Source of the DNA: Clostridioides difficile ATCC 9689 = DSM 1296
GTDB taxonomy: Bacteria; Bacillota; Clostridia; Peptostreptococcales; Peptostreptococcaceae
Length of the DNA stretch: 64,000 bases
Direction: 5' to 3'
NCBI RefSeq assembly: GCF_001077535.1
Contig: NZ_CP011968.1
Location: 3,286,001 to 3,350,000 of the forward strand
In this document: positions 33,340 through 42,657 of the stretch, in pieces
How the letters are laid out: every line of letters starts with the position of its first letter
Position numbering within the stretch: position 1 is the first letter of the stretch
Notes under the pieces: generated by a model
What the model was told of the DNA's origin: nothing
The model's database searches: none
The model's input: only the letters and a program-made list of their open reading frames with translations
Position numbers and translations under genes: made by a program

Positions 33340-34686
33340 TTAATCTTTTATCTTTTTATAATAGTACATGGATTCCCCAGCTAATACTTTTACATCAATC
33401 TGTTCCCATATTCCACCATGTAATTTATTTATTTCTTCTGTAGAATCTAGTACTGAATATATTACAGTATTCTTTTTTAATCTAGGAACCATTAAATACT
33501 TACCTTTATCATCTATATACAGAGTGTTCTCGATTATTTTGATTAAATCTTTTTCATCTATATCAGAAATTTGAACACCTCCTACAGAACAAATCTCACC
33601 ATTATAAAATTTATAAGTATTTACGCCATTTTCTAACAGCAAGTTACCTTTTGCACATTGTATAAAGTTATCTGCTTCAGCATAACATGTTAGCATTACA
33701 TTGTTTGTTTCATTTGCCTTGATTACATATATCTTATGTTCATCAAGTGAATCATTTTCCAAGGTATCAATATTACTATTCATCAATACAATATTGCAAT
33801 TTTCTAAAATATCTCCATAAAAAATGGAATAAGCTTCTTCTTTCCTATCTTCCATATTCTCATAAGCATTATAATCAACACTTTTATAATACTGACCGCA
33901 TCTAGTAATTCTGGCAGTTATCTGGCTATAGCACATTTTTTCAAACATAAATCCACAATATCCACATTGGTCTACCATAAGATTCATAATCAGGTTAAAA
34001 CCAAATCCTTTATTATTAATACCTATTTCTTTTATTTCTTCTATTCTCACATTATTTAAGCTAACACCAGTAGTAATCTCCATTCCATTTTTACATTCGT
34101 AAATCTTGCTACTAGAAAGCATTGACTTCTCTCCAAGCCTCATACCAAGACCACATGAACTAACAGTAATATCATTACCAGTTGAATAGTATGGAATTTC
34201 AATTCCTATCCCTGAAAATCCAGAAATAAACAGGTGTTCAAAATGAGATAGTCCTTGTGTTTCTCCATATTCTGTAATAGCAGATACATTTTTAGGCGGT
34301 ATTTTCTCTATATCATGACTATCATAATAAAAATTAATATTTTTGATACATTGACTTGTTCCTGTCAATGCAATAATACTCATATTAGAAACTCCTCGAG
34401 TTATAAAATTGGTTGTTCCTATGATTGATTGTTTTTTATCTAAATTTGATACTTGATTATCTCCTCCATAATAAGAATCTCCTTGAAGTGTTATTTGTTG
34501 ACTAATTTTAATACCTTTCTCAAATAAATAATTACCTTTTGGAAAATATATAATGGAACCTTCTAGTGACTTATCAGAGACAATATCTTGTATCATATTA
34601 CTTACATCATATTTCCCAGTAATATCTATTTTACTGTTTAATTCTAGTACATTAATCCAATCTGGAGTTTTAGTTTCAATTTCCAT
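33340..34686 (-). CDS. Right-handed beta-helix (pectate-lyase-3-like) protein, paralogue 3
   Basis: First gene of the trio, 448 residues. It has the same plan: WINVLELNSKID, YFPKGNYLFEKGIKI, CIKNINFYYDSHD, NDITVSSCGLGMRLGEKS, VDQCGYCGFMFEKM, TRCGQYYKSVDYNAY, and the tail HGGIWEQIDVKVLAGESMYYYK. It lacks the about 20-residue EPP-containing insertion of paralogues 1 and 2. GGGAGGAA lies 5-6 bases before ATG 34686. No export signal. Because all three carry the tail and the CGYCG coil, these elements were present before duplication. Confidence 0.8.
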   Translation of the reverse strand: MEIETKTPDWINVLELNSKIDITGKYDVSNMIQDIVSDKSLEGSIIYFPKGNYLFEKGIKISQQITLQGDSYYGGDNQVSNLDKKQSIIGTTNFITRGVSNMSIIALTGTSQCIKNINFYYDSHDIEKIPPKNVSAITEYGETQGLSHFEHLFISGFSGIGIEIPYYSTGNDITVSSCGLGMRLGEKSMLSSSKIYECKNGMEITTGVSLNNVRIEEIKEIGINNKGFGFNLIMNLMVDQCGYCGFMFEKMCYSQITARITRCGQYYKSVDYNAYENMEDRKEEAYSIFYGDILENCNIVLMNSNIDTLENDSLDEHKIYVIKANETNNVMLTCYAEADNFIQCAKGNLLLENGVNTYKFYNGEICSVGGVQISDIDEKDLIKIIENTLYIDDKGKYLMVPRLKKNTVIYSVLDSTEEINKLHGGIWEQIDVKVLAGESMYYYKKIKD

Positions 34687-34940
34687 GATTAATTCCTCCC
34701 TTTTAAATCTAAATTATTTTCACTGAAAAAATTTTTTGACTATAACCGAAGTGACTTTTACTCTTTTTGGGAATTTTGAGATGACAATTTTCATTTTACA
34801 ACATCATTACAGTTATATTATAAATCAATTATAATCTCATTATATTTTTACTATTAGCAAGTTATTCTTAATTTTTTAATACAAAGTTTATATAATGATT
34901 AAAATAGTTAAGCTTTGTATCAATATAATTTAATTCCAAT
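34687..34940. other. AT-rich intergenic stretch upstream of the beta-helix cluster
   Basis: No gene seen. It must hold the cluster's promoter, since a terminator lies at 34941-34965. I found no promoter I would commit to. Confidence 0.5.
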
Positions 34941-34965
34941 AAAAAAACACTCATTTCTGAGTGTT
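34941..34965 (-). terminator. Terminator of the iron-sulfur protein gene
   Basis: AACACTCA (34946-34953) pairs with TGAGTGTT (34958-34965) around TTTC; on the minus strand seven T follow. Confidence 0.88.
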
Positions 34966-35053
34966 CTATACAAATTTTTATTTTGAAAAATCTTATATAA
35001 TCTTACATTTTAAAAATTTTATAATATTCAATTTAATACCTCCTCTAGTAAAA

Positions 35054-35728
35054 TTATTTTTGATTTGCATATCTTAATGACCATGGGCAACTCATCATAC
35101 ACCTCAATACGCAAAAACACTTTGAAACATCAATAATAGATTCTCTTTTTCCAGGTAAAGTCCATTCATTTCCATGTATAGCTTTTGCAGGACAGTTCTC
35201 TACACAAACATTGCAATCCATACATTTTGAATCAATCAAAGGATATCTTTCAACAGAAATTGGAGCATCTGTAAGTACTGTACACATGCTAAAAGCACAT
35301 CCATATTCCTCTGTTACAAACAAATTATTTTTTCCCATAAATCCAATGCCACTAATATTTGCTATTGTCTTATGTGGTAAAGGACTAATCCCTGATTGCA
35401 TTTCTGGATTAATATAGGCTTTTTCAAAATATCCATGTCCTAGATTGTTTTTCTCCGATTGAGAATACGCTCTATATCCTTTATTTTGAATATATTTTGA
35501 AATCCAGTCAGCTAATTCTTCTACTTTCTCCTCTTTTTCCAAAAACTCATCACTATCTGTAGGTAAGTTATTGTATATATCTGTAATAAATTTTTTTGAT
35601 AACCCTATACAAAATAAAATTGCTTTAGAAAAACCGTGCGTTTGATTTATTGGAAATTCAGATATATCAACAAAGCGAACAATGTCTACACCTTTATTGT
35701 ATAAAATAGATTTTAATTCATCATTCAT
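35054..35728 (-). CDS. 4Fe-4S double-cluster protein, QueG-like C-terminal half
   Basis: Protein of 224 residues resembling the iron-sulfur region of epoxyqueuosine reductase but shorter than QueG (over 300). It has the GIGFMGKNNLFVTEEYG segment (about 128-144) and a typical cluster motif CMDCNVCVENCP (about 173-184), followed by a second group CFCVLRCMMSCP. The N-terminal cobalamin-binding part of QueG seems reduced, so epoxyqueuosine reductase activity is doubtful; related short proteins are annotated only as iron-sulfur proteins. It starts 60 bp after the DUF2087 regulator gene and probably shares its transcript. Confidence 0.82.
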   Translation of the reverse strand: MNDELKSILYNKGVDIVRFVDISEFPINQTHGFSKAILFCIGLSKKFITDIYNNLPTDSDEFLEKEEKVEELADWISKYIQNKGYRAYSQSEKNNLGHGYFEKAYINPEMQSGISPLPHKTIANISGIGFMGKNNLFVTEEYGCAFSMCTVLTDAPISVERYPLIDSKCMDCNVCVENCPAKAIHGNEWTLPGKRESIIDVSKCFCVLRCMMSCPWSLRYANQK

Positions 35729-35788
35729 ATTTGACTCCTCCCCCTAGATAAAAATAACATTACACATTAGTAAAATTTATTATTTTAA

Positions 35789-36535
35789 TTATGTTAACCA
35801 ATACTTTGTACATTCTTTATTTCTACTCATAAAACCATACTCAATTAGATATCTTCTAATTGTTGCAAAATCATCATATATAGATTCTAAAATCTGATTA
35901 ACTTCCTTTTCTGAATATTTCTTCCCACGTTCAAATTGTTCCAAAATCTTAGATAAAATTACGACCTTTTTCTTTTCTTTTGAAGAAAATACTTTTAATT
36001 TTAAAGGATTCATACTTTCAAATGATGTATCCAAAATGTGTTTTCTCTCTTCTTCAGTTACTACATATCTTTCATCTACCATTCGAGCATGTTCATGGAT
36101 TGGTATTATAGTACTACTTTTATTAGATTTATCTTCAAATACAGATTCATATAGTGCTAAATAGAACTTAGCCTGTTTTGCTTTTTCTCTGAAAATAAAT
36201 TTTTGATGGCGTATAGTAGATGTGGATACTCCAACCTGTTTTGCTATCTCCTTATCTGGTAAATCACTAATAAATAATTGAAATAATTGTTTTTGATTTT
36301 CAGTCAATGTGTTGTACTTTGAATCACTATTAAGCAATTGCTCTAAATAATCACTATGTTCTAATTCCATATGAAGTTCAATAGCTTTTGAAGCTTCAAA
36401 GAATCTATTACCTATTTTATATATTTCTCCTACCTCATATGTTTTTGTACATTTAATGCAACTATAACAATTTAAATCATCATTAAATATATAGCCTCGT
36501 TTAATATCATCAATAGAAAGATTTTCAATTTTCAT
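35789..36535 (-). CDS. DUF2087-containing transcriptional regulator
   Basis: Regulator of 248 residues. The N-terminus has a small cysteine pair (CYSCIKC, about 23-29). The centre carries a LuxR-like helix-turn-helix: LTENQKQLFQLFISDLPDKE then IAKQVGVSTSTIRHQKFIFREKAKQ (shown as two parts). The C-terminal DUF2087 reads VFSSKEKKKVVILSKILEQF and YSEKEVNQILESIYDDFATI then RRYLIEYGFM, a block found in metal- or stress-related regulators. Upstream 36536-36772 is AT-rich and must hold its promoter. Target genes are unknown; the iron-sulfur gene downstream is the nearest candidate. Confidence 0.87.
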   Translation of the reverse strand: MKIENLSIDDIKRGYIFNDDLNCYSCIKCTKTYEVGEIYKIGNRFFEASKAIELHMELEHSDYLEQLLNSDSKYNTLTENQKQLFQLFISDLPDKEIAKQVGVSTSTIRHQKFIFREKAKQAKFYLALYESVFEDKSNKSSTIIPIHEHARMVDERYVVTEEERKHILDTSFESMNPLKLKVFSSKEKKKVVILSKILEQFERGKKYSEKEVNQILESIYDDFATIRRYLIEYGFMSRNKECTKYWLT

Positions 36536-36772
36536 GTTACTACCTCCATTTCACAGTTTACATTTTTCATAAATATATTATATTAAAGTTTATTAATGTA
36601 ATCAACATTTTTATTTTTTGTTTATCAAATCTAATTATTTATTAATTTGAAATTACAAAATATAAAAATATATTTAAACAAAACTATTTAGATTTTTAGC
36701 TATATAAATACTTATTTATTCTATTTATTACTAAGTGTTTTTCTATATAAATCTAAACAATATTTACAAAAT

Positions 36773-36813
36773 AAAAAAGAACTCCTTAATTTATAATTAA
36801 AGAGTTCTTTTTT
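36773..36813. terminator. Terminator of the glucose-family PTS operon
   Basis: AAGAACTCCTTAATT pairs with AATTAAAGAGTTCTT with one mismatch, flanked by A-run and T-run, so it can work on both strands. It lies 80 bp past the IIA gene. Confidence 0.87.
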
Positions 36814-36893
36814 ATACAACAAATCTATACAATCAATCTTATAAAACATAAGTTTATAGGTATTTATAAATATTAACCTTGTATTTTAGTTCT

Positions 36894-37364
36894 TTATTTA
36901 AACTCAATTACAGTATCTTTCCCACCTTCAACACTATTGCCTACATTACATGTATTCATATTGTACTCTGAATGATTAGTTATTGTAACTGGAGTAATAA
37001 GTGATATACCCTTTGATTCAATCAAAGGACGGTTAATTTTCAACATTGGTGTTCCTTCCTTCACTTGTTCTCCCATACTCACCAATACCTCAAAACCTTC
37101 GCCTTTTAAATTTACAGTATCTAAACCAACATGAATAAGAAGTTCCATCCCATTTTCTAATTCTATTACAAATGCATGTTTAGTCTCTGCTACTACTACT
37201 ATCTTTCCATTGATTGGAGCATATACAATGTCTCCTGTAGAATCTATAGCTACACCCTCTCCCATAATTTTTTGAGAAAATACACCATCTTGTATTTTAG
37301 ATAACTCTATTACTTTTCCTGATATGGGTGATTTTATTGATTTTTTTTTAAACATTTTGAACAT
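36894..37364 (-). CDS. PTS glucose-family EIIA protein
   Basis: Cytoplasmic EIIA-Glc/Crr-type phosphocarrier of 156 residues. The active-site His is residue 78 in LLIHVGLDTVNLKGEGF, with the supporting His at 63. PISGKVIEL at the N-terminus and PMLKINR follow the family. It donates phosphate to the IICB protein encoded at 39182. Last gene of licT-IICB-malY-SIS-IIA. An AAGGAGAG site lies 8 bases before ATG 37364. Confidence 0.92.
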   Translation of the reverse strand: MFKMFKKKSIKSPISGKVIELSKIQDGVFSQKIMGEGVAIDSTGDIVYAPINGKIVVVAETKHAFVIELENGMELLIHVGLDTVNLKGEGFEVLVSMGEQVKEGTPMLKINRPLIESKGISLITPVTITNHSEYNMNTCNVGNSVEGGKDTVIEFK

Positions 37365-37387
37365 AAAAACTACTCTCCTTTTTGCTT

Positions 37388-37987
37388 TTATCCATTGTTA
37401 GCTGTTTTTAACTTCTCACCTAAACTTCCTCCTGGATGGTACTTATAAAAATCTGAAGAACCAAAATTACTACTCTTAGATAATGCACATGCAATAGAAT
37501 CTCCTAAAACCAAAGTAATTGTAGATGATGTTGTTGGTGCTAGATTTAAATGGTCTGCTTCATCCTTTGCAGGATATATTAAAGCATAATCACACTCTTT
37601 TGCCAGTACTGAATTTCTGTTTGAAGTAAATGCAATTGTCTTAGAACCTATTGCTTTAATATATTTTATACAGTTTACCACTTCCATAGAATTTCCACTA
37701 TTTGATATTAAAATTGTAATATCCTTACTTTCAATCATTCCTAAATCTCCATGCACTGCCTCTGTTGCATGTACAAAAAAGCTAGGTGTACCAGTACTAG
37801 CAAATGTAGCTGCCAATTTCTTACCTATATGTGCAGATTTTCCTACACCCATAAAAATTACTTTGCCTTCACAATTTGCAATTTCACTAACTATACTTTC
37901 ATATTCTATTCCTGCTTCATCTATTAAACATCTTATGGCATTCATTTCAGTAGTCATAACATCAACCATTGTTTTTAAATATCCCAT
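37388..37987 (-). CDS. SIS-domain sugar isomerase-like protein
   Basis: Protein of 199 residues with a single SIS (sugar isomerase) domain of the KpsF/GutQ type. Blocks are VIFMGVGKSAHIGKKLAATF (about 44), GTPSFFVHATEAVHGDLGMI (about 72), ISNSGNSMEVVNCI and the C-terminal GDSIACALSK then FYKYHPGGSLGEKL. It lacks the CBS pair of full KpsF proteins. It probably isomerises a phosphosugar or hexulose phosphate formed by the neighbouring PTS. It starts 17 bp after the MalY-like gene. Confidence 0.88.
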   Translation of the reverse strand: MGYLKTMVDVMTTEMNAIRCLIDEAGIEYESIVSEIANCEGKVIFMGVGKSAHIGKKLAATFASTGTPSFFVHATEAVHGDLGMIESKDITILISNSGNSMEVVNCIKYIKAIGSKTIAFTSNRNSVLAKECDYALIYPAKDEADHLNLAPTTSSTITLVLGDSIACALSKSSNFGSSDFYKYHPGGSLGEKLKTANNG

Positions 37988-38004
37988 AACTATCTCCCTT
38001 CCTA

Positions 38005-39189
38005 CTATAAAATTCTTTTTGCAATATAATCCATAGTTTTTTTAATCCTATTTAAACCATCTTCAAGTTTTTCTCTTGAACATGCCACATTTAACCTTAA
38101 ATAAAACTCACCTTCTTCACCATATACAGACCCCGACATAATAGCAACTTCTCCAATATCCATCAATAATTTTTGGAATTTCTCACCACTTATTTTAAGT
38201 TCGGAAAAATCTATCCAAGCAAAGTAACAGCCTTCTGGCATGACCAATTTCAATGGTTCTAAATTATCTTTTATATAATCAATCGTATATTTAAGATTCT
38301 CTTTAAGGTATTTTAATAGTTCATCTAACCAATATTCGCAGTCATCATAACAGACCATTGTAGCTAATATTGCTAGAATTGCTGGCGAATTTACAAAATC
38401 ACGGTATCTAGTGATATTTTCAAATTTATTTCTAATACCTTCATTTGGTATAATCACATATGACCCAGTCAATGCTGGTATATTGAAAGATTTAGACGCT
38501 GATGTACAAATGAATACAGAATCTAAATAGTCCTTTGCAACATTTAAGATAGGTGTCATTCTATTGTCATATACAATATCCATGTGTATATCATCTGATA
38601 TTATCTTGACATCATTATTCTTACAAATTCCTATCATCTTAACAAGTTCTAACTCACTCCATACTCTACCAATTGGATTGTGAGGATTACATAAAATAAA
38701 TATCTTAGATTTTTTACACTTTTTCTCAAAATCATTAAAATCAATTGAATAGAATCCATTCCTATTTACAAGATGTGACTTTATAATATTACGATTGTTA
38801 TTTGTTATCACATCATAAAAAGCATTGTATGCAGGAGTATTTATAAGGATTCCATCTCCTTCATTACTTAACATCTCAATAAGTTTGCTAATTGAATACA
38901 TTACACTTGGACTATAATATATCCAGTTACTATCAACGCTACAATTAAATCTTTTAATATACCAATTCGTAACTGAATTTCTAAAATCATCATGTTTCCA
39001 TCTACTGTATCCCAAAACTCTATGATTTAACCTTTCCTGCAACACCTCTGTTATTTCAAATGGAAACTCTAAATCCATATCTGAAATTGTAAAAGGAAGC
39101 AAATCCTTCTTACCAAATCTATCTTCTACATAGTCCCACTGGGTACAATATGTACCCAATCGGTCTACTTTTTTATCAAAATTAATCAT
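38005..39189 (-). CDS. patB: MalY/PatB-type PLP aminotransferase (cystathionine beta-lyase)
   Basis: Fold-type I PLP enzyme of 394 residues, MalY/PatB branch. The N-terminus shows LPFTISDMDLEFPFEI, the core has ILCNPHNPIGRVWS (about 166) and DDIHMDIVY, and the PLP lysine is in CTSASKSFNIPAL. PatB/MalY proteins cleave C-S bonds of cystathionine and similar thioethers; E. coli MalY also binds the MalT regulator. Its ATG overlaps the end of the IICB gene by 8 bp, which implies tight coupling to the sugar transport genes, a pairing like malXY. Confidence 0.9.
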   Translation of the reverse strand: MINFDKKVDRLGTYCTQWDYVEDRFGKKDLLPFTISDMDLEFPFEITEVLQERLNHRVLGYSRWKHDDFRNSVTNWYIKRFNCSVDSNWIYYSPSVMYSISKLIEMLSNEGDGILINTPAYNAFYDVITNNNRNIIKSHLVNRNGFYSIDFNDFEKKCKKSKIFILCNPHNPIGRVWSELELVKMIGICKNNDVKIISDDIHMDIVYDNRMTPILNVAKDYLDSVFICTSASKSFNIPALTGSYVIIPNEGIRNKFENITRYRDFVNSPAILAILATMVCYDDCEYWLDELLKYLKENLKYTIDYIKDNLEPLKLVMPEGCYFAWIDFSELKISGEKFQKLLMDIGEVAIMSGSVYGEEGEFYLRLNVACSREKLEDGLNRIKKTMDYIAKRIL

Positions 39190-40759
39190 TACATGCCTCC
39201 AAATGACCTTCCATAGCTTTATCCATCTGCTTTCTTAAAGAATACACTTGAGTTCCTATAATTACTTGTATTGTATGCTCATCCAATTTAACAACTGCTA
39301 TACCACCAGCCTCTTTAATTGCATCCTCATTTATTAATGATACATCTTGTAGTTTTAAACGCAATCTAGTTACACAATTATCTAGTGATAATATATTAGA
39401 TTGACCACCTAAAGCAGATATCATTTGTTGTCCTTTATATGTAGACAAATTTTTGAAATCTGAACCATTTCCTTCAGATACTTTTATTTCTTTATCCTCA
39501 CGTCCTGGGGTCTTTATATTAAACTTAATAATTGCCCACTTAAATACAAAATAGTATATTGCAAAATATAAAACTGCTACTAATACTGCTATTGGCCATC
39601 CTGTAGCTGTTCCTCTTAACACACCAAAACTTATAAATGCAATTAAATCTCCTGTGAATCCCATCAACACGCCTAAGTATGGAAGTACCATGTTTGCTAG
39701 ACCATTCATAAATGTATGGAAAGCAAATAATGCTGGTGATATGAATAAGAATAGAAACTCTATTGGTTCACTTATACCACCTATAATAACTGTCAACACC
39801 CCTGATATTAAAAGTCCTTTAAGTGCCTTTCTATTTTCTGGTTTTGCTGTACGGTAGATAGCCAATGCAGCACCAGCTAATCCATATTGAATCATCAATT
39901 TACCTTGTTCCATTTTACCAGCTAAATCAAGAGGTATAATCTGATTATTTTCTACATATGCCATAAACATGTTCAATGTACCAAAGTACGTTTCTCCATC
40001 AATAACAGCAGTTCCACCTATTGGTGTAAAACGGAATACGGATGTTACAAGATGATTTAGTCCAAATGGAATTGTAACTCTTTCTGCCACTGCATATGAA
40101 AAATATCCTAATGGTCCTGCTGAAGAAATCCATCTTCCTAAACTTTGGAATGCATTGAAAAATGGTGGCCAAACAATAGGTATTAATAATCCAACTATAC
40201 TCATAACTATTAAACTAACAATTGGAACTAATCTTGGTCCACTGTAGAATCCTAATGATTCTGGTATCTTTAAATTACTAACTTTATCATATATTGCATA
40301 AACAATTAATCCTGCTACAATACCACCTAAAACACTTGTATTATATGTTTGTATACCCATAATCATAGCTTGACCATTAGTTGACATCTGTTCTGCTGGT
40401 ACTAACAAATCAGCTCTTGTTAAATAAAAATTTGTACCTATATGCATTGCTATAAATCCTACTAATCCTGAAAAAGCACCAAACTCTTTTTCTTTTTTTA
40501 ATAATCCTAGTGGAATTGCCATTGCAAATAATGCTCCCAAGTTGTTAAATGCAAATAATCCTATTGTTAACATGAAGTTTAAAACTAAGTTAACATATTC
40601 ATTCCCTAAAAATGGAACCATTTCAATCATCTTAGGGTCTGTAAAACCTGCCCCAAGTCCTAGCATCATCCCAGAAACACTAAGTAGTGCTATTGGGAAC
40701 ATAAACGTTTTTCCTAACATTTGGAAGAAGTTCCATAAACCTAACTTATTTTTTTTCAT
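39182..40759 (-). CDS. malX: PTS glucose/maltose-family EIICB (MalX-like)
   Basis: Membrane sugar permease fused to a C-terminal EIIB domain, 525 residues. The EIIC part spans about 1-420 with ten or so helices and the family segment YAVAERVTIPFGLNHLV (about 220). EIIB occupies about 445-525, with the phosphorylated Cys in LDNCVTRLRLKL. It imports and phosphorylates a glucose-type sugar or glucoside using EIIA from 36894. Expression should depend on LicT-type antitermination at three sites between 40806 and 41113. The sugar is not proven; MalX resemblance suggests glucose, maltose or an alpha-glucoside. Confidence 0.9.
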   Translation of the reverse strand: MKKNKLGLWNFFQMLGKTFMFPIALLSVSGMMLGLGAGFTDPKMIEMVPFLGNEYVNLVLNFMLTIGLFAFNNLGALFAMAIPLGLLKKEKEFGAFSGLVGFIAMHIGTNFYLTRADLLVPAEQMSTNGQAMIMGIQTYNTSVLGGIVAGLIVYAIYDKVSNLKIPESLGFYSGPRLVPIVSLIVMSIVGLLIPIVWPPFFNAFQSLGRWISSAGPLGYFSYAVAERVTIPFGLNHLVTSVFRFTPIGGTAVIDGETYFGTLNMFMAYVENNQIIPLDLAGKMEQGKLMIQYGLAGAALAIYRTAKPENRKALKGLLISGVLTVIIGGISEPIEFLFLFISPALFAFHTFMNGLANMVLPYLGVLMGFTGDLIAFISFGVLRGTATGWPIAVLVAVLYFAIYYFVFKWAIIKFNIKTPGREDKEIKVSEGNGSDFKNLSTYKGQQMISALGGQSNILSLDNCVTRLRLKLQDVSLINEDAIKEAGGIAVVKLDEHTIQVIIGTQVYSLRKQMDKAMEGHLEACND

Positions 40760-40805
40760 AATTTTCCCCTCCTATTTTTATCTAAAAACATAATCAAATT
40801 TATAG

Positions 40806-40884
40806 AAAAACCTAAATCAAAAAACTTAATTTAATAATTAAGTTTAATGATTTAGGTTTTGCCTGCTCAACCAGTTACAATCCT
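40806..40884 (-). promoter_or_regulatory. RAT antiterminator and overlapping terminator, unit 3 (promoter-distal)
   Basis: Minus strand: AGGATTGTAACTGG, GCAGGCAAAACCT (ribonucleic antiterminator, 40855-40884), overlapping a terminator whose arms are CCTAAATCA and TGATTTAGG (ends 40811 and 40857) followed by a T-run. Confidence 0.88.
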
Positions 40885-40919
40885 AAAAGTCACTGTCTGT
40901 ATTTGATTGTATCTAATAA

Positions 40920-40998
40920 AAAAACCTAAATCAAAAAACTTAACCTAATAGTTAAATTCAATGATTTAGGTTTTGCCTGCTTAACCAGTTACAATCCT
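40920..40998 (-). promoter_or_regulatory. RAT antiterminator and overlapping terminator, unit 2
   Basis: A near-identical copy of unit 3, displaced by 114 bp: AGGATTGTAACTGG (to 40998), GCAGGCAAAACC, then the same CCTAAATCA/TGATTTAGG terminator beginning at 40925 with a run of seven A/T. Confidence 0.88.
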
Positions 40999-41032
40999 AA
41001 AAGTCACTGTCTGTATTTTGATTGTATCTAAT

Positions 41033-41113
41033 AAAAAAACCTAAATCAAAAAACTTAATCTAATAGTTAAGCTCAATGACTTAGGTTTTGCCTGCTTTAT
41101 CAGTTACAATCCT
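41033..41113 (-). promoter_or_regulatory. RAT antiterminator and overlapping terminator, unit 1 (overlaps licT stop)
   Basis: Third copy, 115 bp from unit 2. The RAT sequence AGGATTGTAACTG starts inside the TAG stop codon of licT (41112-41114). The terminator arms are CCTAAGTCA and TGATTTAGG, so one pair differs from the other copies. Confidence 0.87.
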
Positions 41114-41948
41114 AACAACCACTGTTTGTTATTTTATTTATGTGAATCATTAAATATAATTCTTCTTCTTTACTAATCTTATATTCAAATCTGTCTAATA
41201 CCAATGCTGCAATTTCTTCAGTACACACTTTAGGTTTATTGTAATTTTTATTCACTAACTTATACATATCTTCAATATCACTATCATTGTAAGTTTCTTT
41301 TCGGAGAATCCTTTGAACAAAAAACTTTAAGTGAGTTATAAGTCTAGTATAATTTAATGAATTTACATCCAATTTAAATCCATGTACTTCTTCAATTATC
41401 TGAATAACTTGTTTTGAAAACTCTAGTATATTAATACCTTCATCTTTTTGAGAATTTTCCAAACCATTGATTATGTGAATAGCAATATATCCTGCTTCAT
41501 CTTCAGGCAATTTTATTCCTATCCTTTTTTCAATTTCATCAATTGCCCATAATCCAAATTCAAATTCTTCCCTATAAAGTTGTTTTGTCTCATTCAATAT
41601 TAAGTTTGGTAATTTTATACCTTGTTTTTCTCTTTGGACAGCAAATTCTATGTGACTAGTTAAGGCTAATATTATTGAATCATTCACTTGAGTATTTAAA
41701 ACTTCATTAGCCTTTTCTATAATTTCTTCTGAAATTTTAAAGTATTCAATAGAGGTCTTATTAAGTATTTGATTGTATTTGTCCCTTTGATCGTCTTGAA
41801 CAAAATATTTCTTAGAAATCAAATTTTCATCTATCAAATCGCCTACTTTTTTCTTAAATCCTACTCCAGCACCAGTGACAATTATTTCTGTGCCATCTTC
41901 TAGGGAGCTTACTACTACATTGTTATTAAATATCTTTTTTATATTCAC
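41112..41948 (-). CDS. licT: LicT/BglG-family transcriptional antiterminator
   Basis: RNA-binding antiterminator of 278 residues. The CAT RNA-binding domain is residues 1-55 (MNIKKIFNNNVVVSSLEDGT, VTGAGVGFKKKVGD); two PRD domains follow (about 70-170 and 175-278) with His residues in SHIEFAVQREKQG, YIAIHIINGLE, THLKFFVQRIL and MIHINKI that PTS proteins phosphorylate. It binds RAT hairpins and prevents termination. Three matching RAT sites lie directly downstream before the IICB gene, the clear target. I see no RAT upstream of licT itself. Confidence 0.93.
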   Translation of the reverse strand: MNIKKIFNNNVVVSSLEDGTEIIVTGAGVGFKKKVGDLIDENLISKKYFVQDDQRDKYNQILNKTSIEYFKISEEIIEKANEVLNTQVNDSIILALTSHIEFAVQREKQGIKLPNLILNETKQLYREEFEFGLWAIDEIEKRIGIKLPEDEAGYIAIHIINGLENSQKDEGINILEFSKQVIQIIEEVHGFKLDVNSLNYTRLITHLKFFVQRILRKETYNDSDIEDMYKLVNKNYNKPKVCTEEIAALVLDRFEYKISKEEELYLMIHINKITNSGC

Positions 41949-42600
41949 TATAAATCCCCTCTAAAAAAATTCTCTCATCACACTTACATAGTATAGTATA
42001 TTTAATTTAATGTCAATATTTAAAATTTTACTTTCGTATATATTTTGCAATTTACCCTATAATACTACAATAACAAAATATTTTTTATTGTCATCAATTA
42101 ATTTGTCATATTTTATCATATTTTCATTGAAAGATATTTAATTATTTCTTATGTATATTTAATTATTTAAAATCAATCGACATTTTATATTACAAAAATT
42201 ATTTTCAATTTTTTCCAGTATTTTCAAGTATTTCAACTTAATTATATATATATTTATTGAAATTAAGATTATAGCTTTGTACTAATCTTTTCTCAAATAT
42301 ATACATTAGTAATATAATTTTTAATTTATATAAATTAAATTAAAATTTTTTATAATTTTTTTTATAAAATTATTTGTATTATATTTTGTATTTTTTATAA
42401 AATTATTATACTTGTACATCTTTTATAACATATAAAATCTTTTTTTCTAATTATATACAATATATTTTCCATTATGTTCTAATCAATTTCTTTACTATTT
42501 TTACAACTTTATTAGTCATATTCATAATTATTTCTAATTAGTGTTTAACATTTTATGTAAAATTTATAAAAAAATGTATATAAATTAAAATAAGTGACTA
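41949..42600. other. Very AT-rich intergenic region
   Basis: Nothing coding. It must contain the licT promoter on the minus strand. Composition is almost entirely A/T with many homopolymer runs. No structured RNA recognised. Confidence 0.5.
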
Positions 42601-42657
42601 TACTAAAAATATGATACGGATAAACAATAAGTTCAACCTATCTCCCCCAAAATCAAG

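Noticed and set aside
30267-34686. Prophage origin for the beta-helix genes
   Set aside because: Tails resemble phage fibres, but no structural, lysis or integrase genes are present and base composition matches the surroundings.
34730-34790. ACTTCGGT tetraloop-like hairpin upstream of the beta-helix cluster
   Set aside because: The stem around TTCG is only two to three pairs with mismatches; too weak to call.
35054-35728. Epoxyqueuosine reductase (queG)
   Set aside because: Too short and lacking most of the N-terminal catalytic region; only the iron-sulfur half is supported.
40806-41113. CRISPR-like array
   Set aside because: The three repeats are about 115 bp with no unique spacers, and each matches the RAT/terminator pattern.
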